Shown here in pieces: positions 8,962 to 18,174 of a stretch of DNA of 64,000 bases. Source of the DNA: Rhodovulum sulfidophilum (GTDB taxonomy: Bacteria > Pseudomonadota > Alphaproteobacteria > Rhodobacterales > Rhodobacteraceae); NCBI GenBank assembly GCA_003241785.1, contig QFPW01000010.1, forward strand, positions 1 to 64,000. Direction: 5' to 3'. The notes beneath the pieces are model-generated. The model saw nothing but the letters and a program-made list of their open reading frames with translations. It was not told the DNA's origin and ran no database searches. Each line of letters begins with the position of its first letter. Position 1 is the stretch's first letter. A program made the translations under genes and the position numbers.

Positions 8962-8969
8962 GAGTGATC
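8962..8969. repeat. Target-site duplication gagtgatc (right copy) of IS66
   Basis: Exact match to 6411-6418, directly after the right tip of the IS66 element. Confidence 0.93.
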
Positions 8970-9148
8970 TCGTCCGGACCGGGATCTGGCGAGGCTGACG
9001 ATCGCCTCGAACCGGCTCAATGGCGAGAAGAGCGGCGGCTTATCCACTCCATCATTTCAATCGCTTTAAATGCAAAGCACTTCTTTTCCACGCATGGTAT
9101 GTCGGCTATGAACCGCGCCGGCACCTGTCGTGGCGAAGCGGCAAACAT

Positions 9149-11122
9149 ATGAATTCGAGAACTAATATGACCCCAGAACAGCGTGCAGCCTTGATCGAGC
9201 TCCTATCGACGCATCAAGACATCGCGCCGGAATGGGCACGTATCCTCTTTCCCCCGGACAAGCGGGAGTACGAACTCGTCTATTCAGGCAAGGCGCGCGA
9301 AGAGGAAGTTCTAGCCGAGACCTTGACTATCCCGATCCAGCGCGTCCGGACGTTCGGGGCGCCACCCGAAGGCGCAGAAGCCGAGAATCTTCTGATTTTC
9401 GGCGATAACTTGCAGACCATGAAGTCGCTGGTGGAGCACAAGAGAAAGGGCCGCTTCGTCAACGCCGACGGATCGCACGGCTTCAAGCTTGTCTACATAG
9501 ATCCGCCCTTCGCGACGAAGCGCGACTTCGCCGCGAACGATCAGGAGAAGGCCTACCAAGATCGCATGGTTGGCAGCGAGTTCCTCGAATTCCTGCGGCG
9601 GCGACTCATCCTGATCCGGGAACTTCTGACGGACGACGGCGTCCTGTTCGTCCATACGGACTGGAAGAAGGGCCACTACGTCAAGATTCTCCTCGACGAG
9701 GTGATGGGAGAGTCTCGTTTTCGGAACGAAATCGTTTGGTGGTACTACAACAAGATGCAAGGAAATATTGGCCGCTTCCCGTCCAACCACGAGTGCATCT
9801 ACTTCTACAGCAAGGGAGCAGACTTCAGGTTCCAGGCGCCGAAGCTGGAACGTGCAGAGACCCAGAGGATGCTGAAGCGTGTTTGGGACCCCACATCGAA
9901 GCGACTTGTCAACGTTCGCGGCGAGGATGGCAAGGTCGAGTACTTCGAAAGCGACGACAGCCGCCTGGACGACGTTTGGCGGCTCTCAATGTTGCAGCCG
10001 GCCGATAAGAAGGAGAACCTCCGCTACCCAACGCAGAAGCCCGAAACCCTTCTGGCACCAATGATAGCCGCATGCACGGTAGAAGGTGACTACGTCCTGG
10101 ATGCCTTCGCCGGCTCGGGGACCACACTAGCAGTTGCGGAGAAGCTCGGCCGCAAATGGGTCGGCATTGATGTAGGCAAGCTCGCAATCTACACGATCCA
10201 GAAGCGGTTGATGAAGATGCGGTCGGAGATCGGCAACACAGGCGCTGCGCTGGAGCCGCGACCGTTCAGCCTCTGCAATGCAGGCCTCTACGATTTTTCG
10301 AAGCTCCGCGATCTTCCGTGGGAGGCCTGGCGGTTCTTCGCGCTCGAACTCTTCCAGTGCCGCGACGAGCCTCACCGGGTCGGTGGGGTGCAGTTCGACG
10401 GTTATCTGAAGGGGGCGAGCGTCATGGTCTTCGACCACAAGAAGCTCGCCGGCGCCAGGGTCGACGAAGACACACTGCAAAGCATCCACTCGGCTGCAGG
10501 CAACAAGCTCGGCTCTCGCTGCTTCGTCATTGCACCGTCTCTATGTTTTGATTTCCAGCAGGATTACATTGATATCGGCGGAGTTCGCTATTACGCCTTG
10601 CGCATTCCGTATTCGATCGTCCAGGAACTCCATAAGACCGAGTTCCTGGCACTTGTTCAGCCCGATGGCGCGGCTGAGGTCAATTCCACCGTTGACGCGG
10701 TGGGCTTTGACTTCATCCGGACGCCCGAGGTCGCCTACGAGGTCGGCATAGATCGGACCGGCAAGGAACCTGTGGCCTTCATTGCGGTCAAGAAGTTCAG
10801 ATCGGAGGCGGCCGTGCAGTCACCGCCCCGACCGGGCGATATGGCGACATTGTCGATGATCATGATCGATCCAGCCTTCGGCGGAAGCGCCGATGTCGTG
10901 GACATCCAGCACGTCGAATTCGGCGACGGCGTCCGCAAGTCTGAGGGCATATTCAAGTTCCCGCTGCCGAAAGCGGGCAATAGCGTCATGGCAGTATTCG
11001 TGGACATTTACGGCAACGAGGCACGTGAGGTGATCCCGGCCTCGCGCTTTGGGGTCTCGGAAACGACGGCCGTCAAGGCTTCTAAGTCGAAGTCGAAGAA
11101 GGCCGCCGCGAAGGAGGGCTGA
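9149..11122 (+). CDS. mod: Type III restriction-modification DNA methyltransferase (Mod)
   Basis: A beta-class amino-methyltransferase: motif IV DPPF at residues 118-121 precedes the target-recognition region, and the AdoMet motif FAGSGTT comes later (about residue 320). It should modify adenine (N6) or cytosine (N4) in the recognition site; Mod proteins usually methylate adenine. An N-terminal extension with LLIFGDNLQTMKSL is typical of Mod. The frame is open further upstream to 9020, but MNSRTNM at 9149 or MTPEQR at 9167 is the likelier start, because the upstream residues resemble no family. The partner res gene follows after 2 bases. Codon use is less GC-biased than in the plasmid backbone, consistent with recent acquisition. 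Confidence 0.9.
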   Translation: MNSRTNMTPEQRAALIELLSTHQDIAPEWARILFPPDKREYELVYSGKAREEEVLAETLTIPIQRVRTFGAPPEGAEAENLLIFGDNLQTMKSLVEHKRKGRFVNADGSHGFKLVYIDPPFATKRDFAANDQEKAYQDRMVGSEFLEFLRRRLILIRELLTDDGVLFVHTDWKKGHYVKILLDEVMGESRFRNEIVWWYYNKMQGNIGRFPSNHECIYFYSKGADFRFQAPKLERAETQRMLKRVWDPTSKRLVNVRGEDGKVEYFESDDSRLDDVWRLSMLQPADKKENLRYPTQKPETLLAPMIAACTVEGDYVLDAFAGSGTTLAVAEKLGRKWVGIDVGKLAIYTIQKRLMKMRSEIGNTGAALEPRPFSLCNAGLYDFSKLRDLPWEAWRFFALELFQCRDEPHRVGGVQFDGYLKGASVMVFDHKKLAGARVDEDTLQSIHSAAGNKLGSRCFVIAPSLCFDFQQDYIDIGGVRYYALRIPYSIVQELHKTEFLALVQPDGAAEVNSTVDAVGFDFIRTPEVAYEVGIDRTGKEPVAFIAVKKFRSEAAVQSPPRPGDMATLSMIMIDPAFGGSADVVDIQHVEFGDGVRKSEGIFKFPLPKAGNSVMAVFVDIYGNEAREVIPASRFGVSETTAVKASKSKSKKAAAKEG

Positions 11123-11124
11123 GA

Positions 11125-13686
11125 ATGTCCGGTGATTCCAGGATCTACAAGAACGACGAACTCGTTCTCCAAGTGCCGACGGACATCGATCCGAGGGTCT
11201 GGAACGAGGACACATACGAACCATTTCTCGACGCCCTTTGCGGCGGCCGCGAGTATCAAAAGGAGGCAATCCGGACCTGCCTCCGCTATCTCGCCGGCAG
11301 GAAATTCAAATCGCTCCACGATCTAGCGGAATGGAACTTCGGCCGCAGCGATGCGCTGCAGGCGAAATACAGCACGATGGCCGGTTTCCTCCGGCACCTG
11401 CAATTGCCCGATATTCTGTCCTGTTCGGTCGATCTGGCAACGGGTACGGGCAAGAGCTACGTGATGTACGGAATTGCGGCGATCATGCTCGCCGAAGGAT
11501 TGGTTGATCGCGTCCTCCTCCTGTGCCCTTCGCGAACGATCGAGGCGGGTCTGCTCGAGAAGTTCCGTCAGCTTTCGGGGGATGCCTCGCTCGGAGATCT
11601 GCTGCCGGCTACCTCCAAGTTCCGATTTCCCACGATCATATCGGCGGCGCAGAGCATCGTCCCAGGTGCGATCTGCATCGAGAACTTTCACGCCGTTCTG
11701 GAGCACGTCAGTTCCTCGATAAGGGACAGCCTTAGCGGTATCGGCGATCGGACGCTTGTCCTTAACGACGAAGCGCACCATGTCGCCAACGTCGCGGGAA
11801 CGGACGCCCGGCGCTGGAAGGAGTTCCTCGCGAATCCGATGTTCGGCTTCCGATACGTGGTCGGCCTTTCAGGCACCTGCTACGTTGGGAACGATTACTT
11901 TTCGGACGTCGTCTTCCGGTACTCGCTGCGTCAGGCGATCGAGCAGAAGTTCGTCAAGCGGGTCGAGTACGTAGCAGAGATGCCGGAGACGACCGCCGTG
12001 GACGAGCGTTGGCAACTCGTCCACCAGCGGCACATGGACAACAAGCGCCGGCTCAACCCGCGAAACATCAAACCCCTCACTATCGTGATCACGGCCGACA
12101 TCCGGTCCTGTAAGCAGACCGCGGCGGAGCTGACCGACTTTCTGAATGGCCAACCCGACTACACCGGGATCGATACCGCGAGAGTTGTGCTGCCGGTGAC
12201 ATCGGCGAGCGAACATCAGCCAAACATCCAGCTTCTCCGACGCGTTGACGATACCGCAAGCCCAGTTGAATACGTGGTGTCGGTGGCCATGCTGTCCGAA
12301 GGCTGGGACGTCAAGAACGTCTTTCAGATCGTGCCACACGAAGAGCGCGCCTTCAACAGCAAGCTGCTGATCTCCCAGATTCTAGGTCGCGGCCTTCGCC
12401 GACCGGACCCATGGTCGGGTGCGGATCCCGTCGTGACCGTCTTCAACCACGACTCCTGGTCTGCCCGCATCAAGCATCTGGTGAACGAGGTGCTAGAAAT
12501 CGAGCGACGCGTCACGTGCAGGTCCGATCCTAGCTCCGAGTACAATTTCGACCTCCACATGCTCGATTACACCCGGATCGAGGACATAACGGAGTACGCC
12601 AAGAAGGGCGAATACAAGCTGTTCGAGAGCGGCTATGTCGAGCTACCTACCCAAGTCGAAGCTGAAGACGTGGCTATCAGCTACGTCGATGCGATTTCTG
12701 AGAAAGGCGTTTCATTCAAGGCCATCATTGAGCACAAGTCTTGGAGTGGGACCGATGTTGCCAGGCAGATGTACGAGCGGCTCCGCGCGATCGACGAGGA
12801 GTCCAGCGACGCGGAGGACCCGGACGACAGAACGTCCTATGCATCCCGCTTCCCAGTAGAGGAATGCGAAAAGATCGTCGCGGAGTCCCTAAAGCAGGCC
12901 CACGTTACCTCAGGACGGGTGATCGACGCCAACCGACAGCGCTTCATGCAGGCGCTTGGGACGCTTCGACGCAAAGCTGCCAAGCGCGTCGTCTATAAGA
13001 CCCACCCGGGAGATCTTCGGACGCTGTCAACTTCAGAACGGCCTCCGGACAGCGTGAGCGCCGCTGAGCTGCGTAGAGGATCGAAGACGATCTTCTTCAC
13101 GGACCAGTCGGTAGTCAAAGTGTCCGACGAACAGCGAGAGTTCTTCAGCGAGGCTACAGATCCCGACGGCGATTTCGCGCAGAGCCAAGTCCCAGTTGCG
13201 AATCCGTTCGATTTCAAGACGCCGCTCACCTTCGTAATCGCCGACGCGACGCCGGAGCGGCGGTTCGTCCGAGAGCTGGTGAAGCGGGAGAACGCGCTTA
13301 AGATCGACGGGTGGATCAAGAACACTGCGACAAGATTCTATGCCGTCGAGTTCGCATGGAAGAAGGGCGAGCATCCCAAGCGAGGGGAATTCAGCCCGGA
13401 CTTCTTCATCAGGCAGGGTGATGCGTGCATTGTCGTTGAAATCAAATCGGACGACGAGATCGCCGATCCATCGGCCGAGAACGTCAAAAAGTATCAGTTC
13501 GCTAGGGCGCATTTCGAAAGTCTGAACGGACGTCTTGAAGCGGAAGGTCACGCTCGAAGGTACCACTTCACGATGCTCACGCCGCGGGGCTACAACACCT
13601 TCTTCCAGACGTTGCGCGAGGAGCCTGTTCACGGCTTTCTGTCAGAGCTCGACGTGGCGCTCAGGGCGAGAATACAAGATTCATAG
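11125..13686 (+). CDS. res: Type III restriction endonuclease subunit (Res, 853 aa)
   Basis: An SF2 helicase-nuclease. Walker A is ATGTGKS (105-111), the DEAH box is in LVLNDEAHH (about 215), and motifs V-VI are SEGWDVKNV and QILGRGLRRP. Near the C-terminus FSPDFF (about 757) followed by VVEIKS (about 773) forms the PD-(D/E)xK nuclease site. Res translocates or diffuses along DNA after recognition by Mod and cuts between two inversely oriented sites. It starts 2 bp after mod, so the two are one transcript. All key residues are present, so the system looks functional. Confidence 0.9.
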   Translation: MSGDSRIYKNDELVLQVPTDIDPRVWNEDTYEPFLDALCGGREYQKEAIRTCLRYLAGRKFKSLHDLAEWNFGRSDALQAKYSTMAGFLRHLQLPDILSCSVDLATGTGKSYVMYGIAAIMLAEGLVDRVLLLCPSRTIEAGLLEKFRQLSGDASLGDLLPATSKFRFPTIISAAQSIVPGAICIENFHAVLEHVSSSIRDSLSGIGDRTLVLNDEAHHVANVAGTDARRWKEFLANPMFGFRYVVGLSGTCYVGNDYFSDVVFRYSLRQAIEQKFVKRVEYVAEMPETTAVDERWQLVHQRHMDNKRRLNPRNIKPLTIVITADIRSCKQTAAELTDFLNGQPDYTGIDTARVVLPVTSASEHQPNIQLLRRVDDTASPVEYVVSVAMLSEGWDVKNVFQIVPHEERAFNSKLLISQILGRGLRRPDPWSGADPVVTVFNHDSWSARIKHLVNEVLEIERRVTCRSDPSSEYNFDLHMLDYTRIEDITEYAKKGEYKLFESGYVELPTQVEAEDVAISYVDAISEKGVSFKAIIEHKSWSGTDVARQMYERLRAIDEESSDAEDPDDRTSYASRFPVEECEKIVAESLKQAHVTSGRVIDANRQRFMQALGTLRRKAAKRVVYKTHPGDLRTLSTSERPPDSVSAAELRRGSKTIFFTDQSVVKVSDEQREFFSEATDPDGDFAQSQVPVANPFDFKTPLTFVIADATPERRFVRELVKRENALKIDGWIKNTATRFYAVEFAWKKGEHPKRGEFSPDFFIRQGDACIVVEIKSDDEIADPSAENVKKYQFARAHFESLNGRLEAEGHARRYHFTMLTPRGYNTFFQTLREEPVHGFLSELDVALRARIQDS

Positions 13687-13789
13687 TAAGCGCCACGCCG
13701 ATCCCCTCCTGCCGTGCTCGGGCTGACTATGCGAGTGCGGCGCGACATTGCAGGTGAAGCCTCGGCGACATCGAAGAACTTGCCATCCT

Positions 13790-13889
13790 CGGCTTCGATC
13801 ACCCGCGCGAACGCCTCGAGTTGGTCACCGATGTCGCTCAGCCGCCGCAGCCGCTCATCCATATCGAACAATCCAGGCTGCCGCTTCAT
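13790..13889 (-). pseudogene. N-terminal fragment of an IS5-family transposase
   Basis: The minus frame reads MKRQPGLFDMDERLRRLSD then QLEAFARVIEAE, which closely parallels the first 35 residues of the intact transposase at 15388-16452 (GRQAGLFDIEERLRELSA). After that the similarity ends. No catalytic part remains. It marks an older element or a deletion junction between res and the AT-rich gene. The remainder of 13687-14003 shows no gene. Confidence 0.7.
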
Positions 13890-14003
13890 TTCGATCCCCA
13901 CGCCCCGGGCGATCAGGGAATCACGAAACGACCAATCCCGCGAGGTAAATCGAGGCCCTCAGCTGCGGATACGATGCCGACTGATGGGATTCTGCTCTAG
14001 TCT

Positions 14004-15269
14004 CTACATTGGTGAGCTAGATATGATAGAATAAGTCGTCTCTTCTTGAGCTCCGTTTGTTGAAGTGAAGCCGCGGCAACCCACGAATCTTTCCCTTTCC
14101 CCAGACCCTAATCTGAAAGTAATTTCCCTAGTCCTTTCATTAAATCGAACCACATTCGGTCTAAATCCACCGACACCTGCAGTCACTTCCCCGATAACAA
14201 CCTGTACCGGAAACATAGACAAATTGCTTACGTAAACATCATAGTCACGAAATCCCTGTGAGCCACACCTCGGATTGTATTGCTTTTCGACGAACACAAC
14301 ATTTGGTGTCCTGGATTGGTCTTGATTCACGGATGAGGGTTGCGGCACCTGCTGAGAAAGTCGGGAGACCTGATCTCGCAGCCGATGATTCTCCTCTTCA
14401 ATTCGACGTCGCGCATCTTCTATACTAGCAGATCTTTTCTCAAGCGTGGACGCATATACACGACTAGCTGAAAGTAATTTCAGTAGTGAATTACGTTCTA
14501 TTTCTAGTTGATATTTTTTAATATCTATCTTTTGAACCCTGATAAAATCAGCATCTACGAAAGCTCTTGACGAAATACTAACGGATTCCGGCGCAATATC
14601 AGACCTGATAGGATAGTCAAACCGAAATCTAAGAGTATTATCCAACGGAAATACGTCTTCAGAAATTCGTGAAAACAGCCTATAATATAGGTCGCTTGAG
14701 TATACACTCTCAGATCCGACAACTTTATATTTTTTCCTGTAACTGTATTCTTCTTGACTATAATATATATTTTCAATCTTGTCAGCTTCGGCGTCTGATA
14801 TTATCTCCGTCCGCAAAATTACCAAATCAAAGGCCGCAAGACCATTTGAAACGGAGATAGAACTAGGCGATGCGCAGATATAGACTGTCAAATCGGCGGA
14901 TCCATTTGTATTTCTATCGCGCAACAGCCACTCGACATAATGAAAGTGTCTCCCCAAAGGTCCTCCTAAGGCTCCAGATCGCGGTTCACCCAAATTACCC
15001 CAGTTTGCTCCGTACGACATCGCTGCAGAAATAATTAAATTGTCGATTTTAGAGTATATTTCGACTTTAAAAACTTCAGTATTGTTGGCGACATAATCCT
15101 TGCAGTGTTCAATCGAGAAATCGAATTTAGACACCTTAATACGAAAATTGCTCAATTCAGCTTCACGATTCTCAGATATACTTCCTAAAATCATCTGCGC
15201 GGCGGCTGGACTACAAAAAAGCAATGCAATCGCGACAAATATCGCTTCGAAGAATCGACAGAAACGCAT
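14004..15269 (-). CDS. Exported protein of unknown function, strikingly AT-rich
   Basis: The ATG at 15269 gives a signal peptide (MRFCRFFEAIFVAIALLFC, then SPAAAQ). The frame extends further upstream but without protein-like features. The 421-residue protein has a short coiled coil (RRRIEEENHRLRDQVSRLSQ) followed by a Gln/Ser linker and a C-terminal beta-rich domain with two cysteines (NPRCGSQGF and FVGCRGF) that could pair. No family was recognised. Its base composition is far lower in GC than every neighbour, and it lies between an IS5 fragment and an intact IS5-type transposase. It was probably acquired from another lineage. Its periplasmic or surface location is inferred from the signal peptide. 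Confidence 0.75.
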   Translation of the reverse strand: MRFCRFFEAIFVAIALLFCSPAAAQMILGSISENREAELSNFRIKVSKFDFSIEHCKDYVANNTEVFKVEIYSKIDNLIISAAMSYGANWGNLGEPRSGALGGPLGRHFHYVEWLLRDRNTNGSADLTVYICASPSSISVSNGLAAFDLVILRTEIISDAEADKIENIYYSQEEYSYRKKYKVVGSESVYSSDLYYRLFSRISEDVFPLDNTLRFRFDYPIRSDIAPESVSISSRAFVDADFIRVQKIDIKKYQLEIERNSLLKLLSASRVYASTLEKRSASIEDARRRIEEENHRLRDQVSRLSQQVPQPSSVNQDQSRTPNVVFVEKQYNPRCGSQGFRDYDVYVSNLSMFPVQVVIGEVTAGVGGFRPNVVRFNERTREITFRLGSGERERFVGCRGFTSTNGAQEETTYSIISSSPM

Positions 15270-15374
15270 TATTGAGCCTCTCGATCTGAATGATTTGTAC
15301 ATCGTAGAAGACTGCCAGCCTACTTGAGTTGAGTCCAGAGCAGGACGCATGCATTAATCCGGCCTTCCGAGTGG

Positions 15375-16529
15375 AGGTTGACGCTTTTCAGACCATTCGG
15401 CGCATGTTGTAGGCGAGGTTGGCGAGCCCGATCTTCACCCTGGCCCGGGTCAGGCCGATCGTGCGGATGACCAGACCCATGGGCCCCTTCCGCCGGGCGA
15501 AGACATGCTCGACGCGGGAGCGGACGTCGGACTTCGCCGCGTTGGCGCGAGAGGTGCGCCTGGGCATCGGCTTGCCCGTCGGCTTCTTGCGATGGACCCG
15601 GCTCGTGAAGCCGGCCTCCGTGAGATGCGCCTCGTTCTTCGCGGACCGATAGGCGGTGTCAGCCCAGACCCCGCTGGCCGTGTTTGAGCGATCGAGCAGC
15701 GCGGGCAGTTCCGAGCCATCGTGACGCGCGGCATGCGTGGCGGTCCAGGTCCGGATCAGCCCATGGCGACGATCGATGCCGATATGGTTCTTGTAGCCGA
15801 ACATCGGCACGGCAATGTCCACGCGCTTCGCGCCATCCGCCGCTGGCTTGGCTTTGGAATATTTCACCGTCCAGCGGGCATCGCGATCCTTCTGGGCGAG
15901 CTTCGCCGGCTTGCGCGCCCAGTCCTCGGGGATGCGCCCCTCGCGCAGGGCCCGCTTCTCGTCTTCCGTGTTGCGCTGCTTCGGAGCGGCGACCACGGTC
16001 GCATCGACGATCTGCCCGCCCATGGCGATGAAGCCCGCGGCGCGCAGTTGCGCGTCAAAGCGCCGGAACAGCGCCTCGATCGCCGGGACGTCGTCCAGCG
16101 TCGCCCGCGTCAGCGCCTCGCGAAAATTCCAGATCGAATTCGCGTCCGGAACCCGGTCGGCCAGCGTCAGCCCGAGGAAGCGCATGGACGAGAGCCGGTC
16201 CTTGATCAGGTATTCCGCCCGCTCATCCGACAGCGAATGGCTCGCCTGCAGGATCAGGATCCGGAACATCAACACGTGGTCATAGGGCGGCCGGCCGCCC
16301 CGGGCCCGGTCGGACCGAGGTACGGCGCGCTCCAGCTCCAGCCGAAAAGCCTCGAAGTCCACCAGCGCATTGATCCGCTCGAGGTCGTCGCCCTTGGCCG
16401 ACAGCTCCCGCAGCCGCTCCTCGATGTCGAACAGTCCCGCCTGTCGCCCCATGATCCGTCCCCGCCTCGTCCCAAGCCGAGTGAATCACCGATCCGCCGA
16501 AACGCACAGGTTTTCGGAGGCGTCCACCT
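15375..16529 (-). mobile_element. IS5-family insertion sequence, single-frame transposase
   Basis: The left tip aggttgacgc (15375-15384) and the complement of the right tip aggtggacgc (16520-16529) form an imperfect inverted repeat flanking one complete transposase gene. No target duplication could be read with certainty, so the exact borders are approximate by a few bases. It differs in sequence and organisation from the two-frame element near 2 kb. Confidence 0.7.
15388..16452 (-). CDS. IS5-family transposase (354 aa)
   Basis: Full-length DDE transposase. The N-terminal region GRQAGLFDIEERLRELSA is followed by GGRPPYDHVLMFRILILQA. The first Asp is in IVDATVVAAPKQRN, the second in WADTAYRSAKNE, and the Glu in VRSRVEHVFARRKGPMGL, then ARVKIGLANLAYNMRR. 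All family blocks are present in order. A fragment of a related copy lies at 13790-13889, so this family has been active here more than once. Confidence 0.92.
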   Translation of the reverse strand: MGRQAGLFDIEERLRELSAKGDDLERINALVDFEAFRLELERAVPRSDRARGGRPPYDHVLMFRILILQASHSLSDERAEYLIKDRLSSMRFLGLTLADRVPDANSIWNFREALTRATLDDVPAIEALFRRFDAQLRAAGFIAMGGQIVDATVVAAPKQRNTEDEKRALREGRIPEDWARKPAKLAQKDRDARWTVKYSKAKPAADGAKRVDIAVPMFGYKNHIGIDRRHGLIRTWTATHAARHDGSELPALLDRSNTASGVWADTAYRSAKNEAHLTEAGFTSRVHRKKPTGKPMPRRTSRANAAKSDVRSRVEHVFARRKGPMGLVIRTIGLTRARVKIGLANLAYNMRRMV

Positions 16530-16634
16530 GATTCTGCTGTGTATCACAGAGTAGTGACACGGATGATTGGGGTCCGCCCCCCGGCGTTTTACCGAACTTC
16601 TGACGGACCAGAGCGCCGCGCCTTGCCGATCAAT

Positions 16635-16700
16635 GCTATGTCCCGTAAGCTTGGATTATGAGACATAGCGGTTTAGGGTCGTCCAAGGGTCGTCCAAGGG
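16635..16700. repeat. Inverted and tandem repeats before a tyrosine recombinase gene
   Basis: gctatgtc (16635-16642) and its complement gacatagc (16662-16669) are separated by 19 bases. Directly after come two tandem 11-bp units gggtcgtccaa (16676-16686 and 16687-16697) followed by ggg. The cluster ends about 70 bp before the recombinase start. It could be a recombinase binding/crossover site or an autoregulatory site. No second copy was seen in the window. Confidence 0.5.
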
Positions 16701-16769
16701 CCGATCTTGGCCACCGGAGCACCATCAACCCCGCGCGTCTATGCCACGGAAACGGAGAAAGAGGCCCCG

Positions 16770-17948
16770 ATGACCGAGCACCGTTCGAAGGCCGAGGCTG
16801 CGCCCCCGGACGCGCTCGTGCCGCCAACGGCGTCCCCGGGCGCCGGCGCCATGCCGATTGACCGCGGTCAGCCGGAACCCCCGCGACCGCCGGGCGGCGC
16901 ACCCCGCCCCCTGCCCGCCCCCGGCGCGACCGATGACTCGCCGTCCGCCGCGCCCGCCCACATGGCCGGCTCCGGCGGGCTCGACAGGCTGGTCGACGCG
17001 GCGCGTGGCTACGCCGCCCAGGCGGTGGCCGAAAACACGCGGCTGGCCTATGCGGACGACTGGACGCATTTCGCGCGCTGGTGCGGCCGGCGCGGTGCGA
17101 GCCCGCTGATCGCCGATCCCCAGGTGGTCGGGCTCTATCTCGCCGATCACGCCGCGCCAACCGACGGCGCCTCCGCGCTGTCGGTCGCGACGCTCGAGCG
17201 CCGGCTCGCCGGGATCGCCGCGCACTACCGCGCGCGCGGCATCGCCTTCGACCGCGCCGACCGCCATGTCTCCCAGGTGCTGGCCGGCATCCGCCGCGCC
17301 CATGGCGCGCCGCCGCGGCGCAAGGCCGCCGTCTCGGCCGAGGAGTTGCTCGAGATGGTGGCCACCCTGCCCCACGACCTGCGCGGTCTGCGCGACCAGG
17401 CGCTGCTGCTGCTCGGCTTCGCCTCCGGCGCACGGCGCTCCGAGCTGGTCGGACTTGACGTCGCACGCGACGACACCCCCGACGGCGCCGGCTGGATCAC
17501 GATCGAGCCCGCGGGCGTGCTGCTCACGCTGCGCGGCAAGACCGGCTGGCGCGAGATCGAGGTCGGCCGGGGATCGGCCGACCGGTCCTGCCCCGTCCTG
17601 GCGCTTGAGACCTGGCTGCGCTTTGCCCGGATCGAGGGCGGACCGATATTCCGCGGCGTGTCGCGCGACGGCCAGCGCGCGCTTGAGAACCGGCTCGGCC
17701 CGAAGCACGTCGAACGGCTGGTGAAGCGCACGGTCGAGGCGGCCGGTCTGCGCCCTGAGCTAACCGCGGACGAACGCCGCGCGCTCTACGCCGGGCACTC
17801 GCTGCGCGCAGGCCTCGCCAGCCACGCCGAGGTCGACGAGGCGCATGTCCAACGCCACCTGGGCCATGCCTCCGCCGAGATGACCCGCCGCTACCAGCGC
17901 CGTCGTGACCGCTTCCGCGTCAATCTCACCAAGGCGGCGGGGCTCTGA
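16770..17948 (+). CDS. Tyrosine recombinase/integrase (392 aa)
   Basis: The start is chosen at 16770 because GGAGAAAGAGG lies just upstream. Residues about 1-75 form a Pro/Ala-rich low-complexity tail. Then comes a SAM-like N-terminal core-binding domain (VAENTRLAYADDWTHFARW). The catalytic domain holds Arg in SGARRSELVGL, Lys in LRGKTGW, HxxR in GHSLRAGLA, His in RHLGHAS and the Tyr nucleophile in MTRRYQRRRDRF, so the full catalytic set is present. It may resolve plasmid multimers or integrate an element. No phage genes or excisionase are nearby. It lies between the IS5 element and repC, with a repeat cluster just upstream. Confidence 0.9.
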   Translation: MTEHRSKAEAAPPDALVPPTASPGAGAMPIDRGQPEPPRPPGGAPRPLPAPGATDDSPSAAPAHMAGSGGLDRLVDAARGYAAQAVAENTRLAYADDWTHFARWCGRRGASPLIADPQVVGLYLADHAAPTDGASALSVATLERRLAGIAAHYRARGIAFDRADRHVSQVLAGIRRAHGAPPRRKAAVSAEELLEMVATLPHDLRGLRDQALLLLGFASGARRSELVGLDVARDDTPDGAGWITIEPAGVLLTLRGKTGWREIEVGRGSADRSCPVLALETWLRFARIEGGPIFRGVSRDGQRALENRLGPKHVERLVKRTVEAAGLRPELTADERRALYAGHSLRAGLASHAEVDEAHVQRHLGHASAEMTRRYQRRRDRFRVNLTKAAGL

Positions 17949-18174
17949 CGCCACCTTGCCTACTCACTCGTTCGATGAGGCTTCGGAGTCACTGATCTGA
18001 CCACGGCCAATCTGGGACAGCCATGCGCCGGATGGTTGGTTCTGCCCGCAACGCGGCGGATCGCCAGCAGCGGAGCCGCGCGCTTCAAAAGAGTGGCGAT
18101 CGCCTTCAATCTCGGAATTTCGATAATCTGTCTTCGCGGCGTATCGGAGCGGGTGAACCACGGGTTGCTTCATC

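Noticed and set aside
9020..9148. Upstream extension of the Mod methyltransferase from 9020
   Set aside because: The extra 43 residues have no family match and overlap DNA that belongs to the pre-IS66 remnant.
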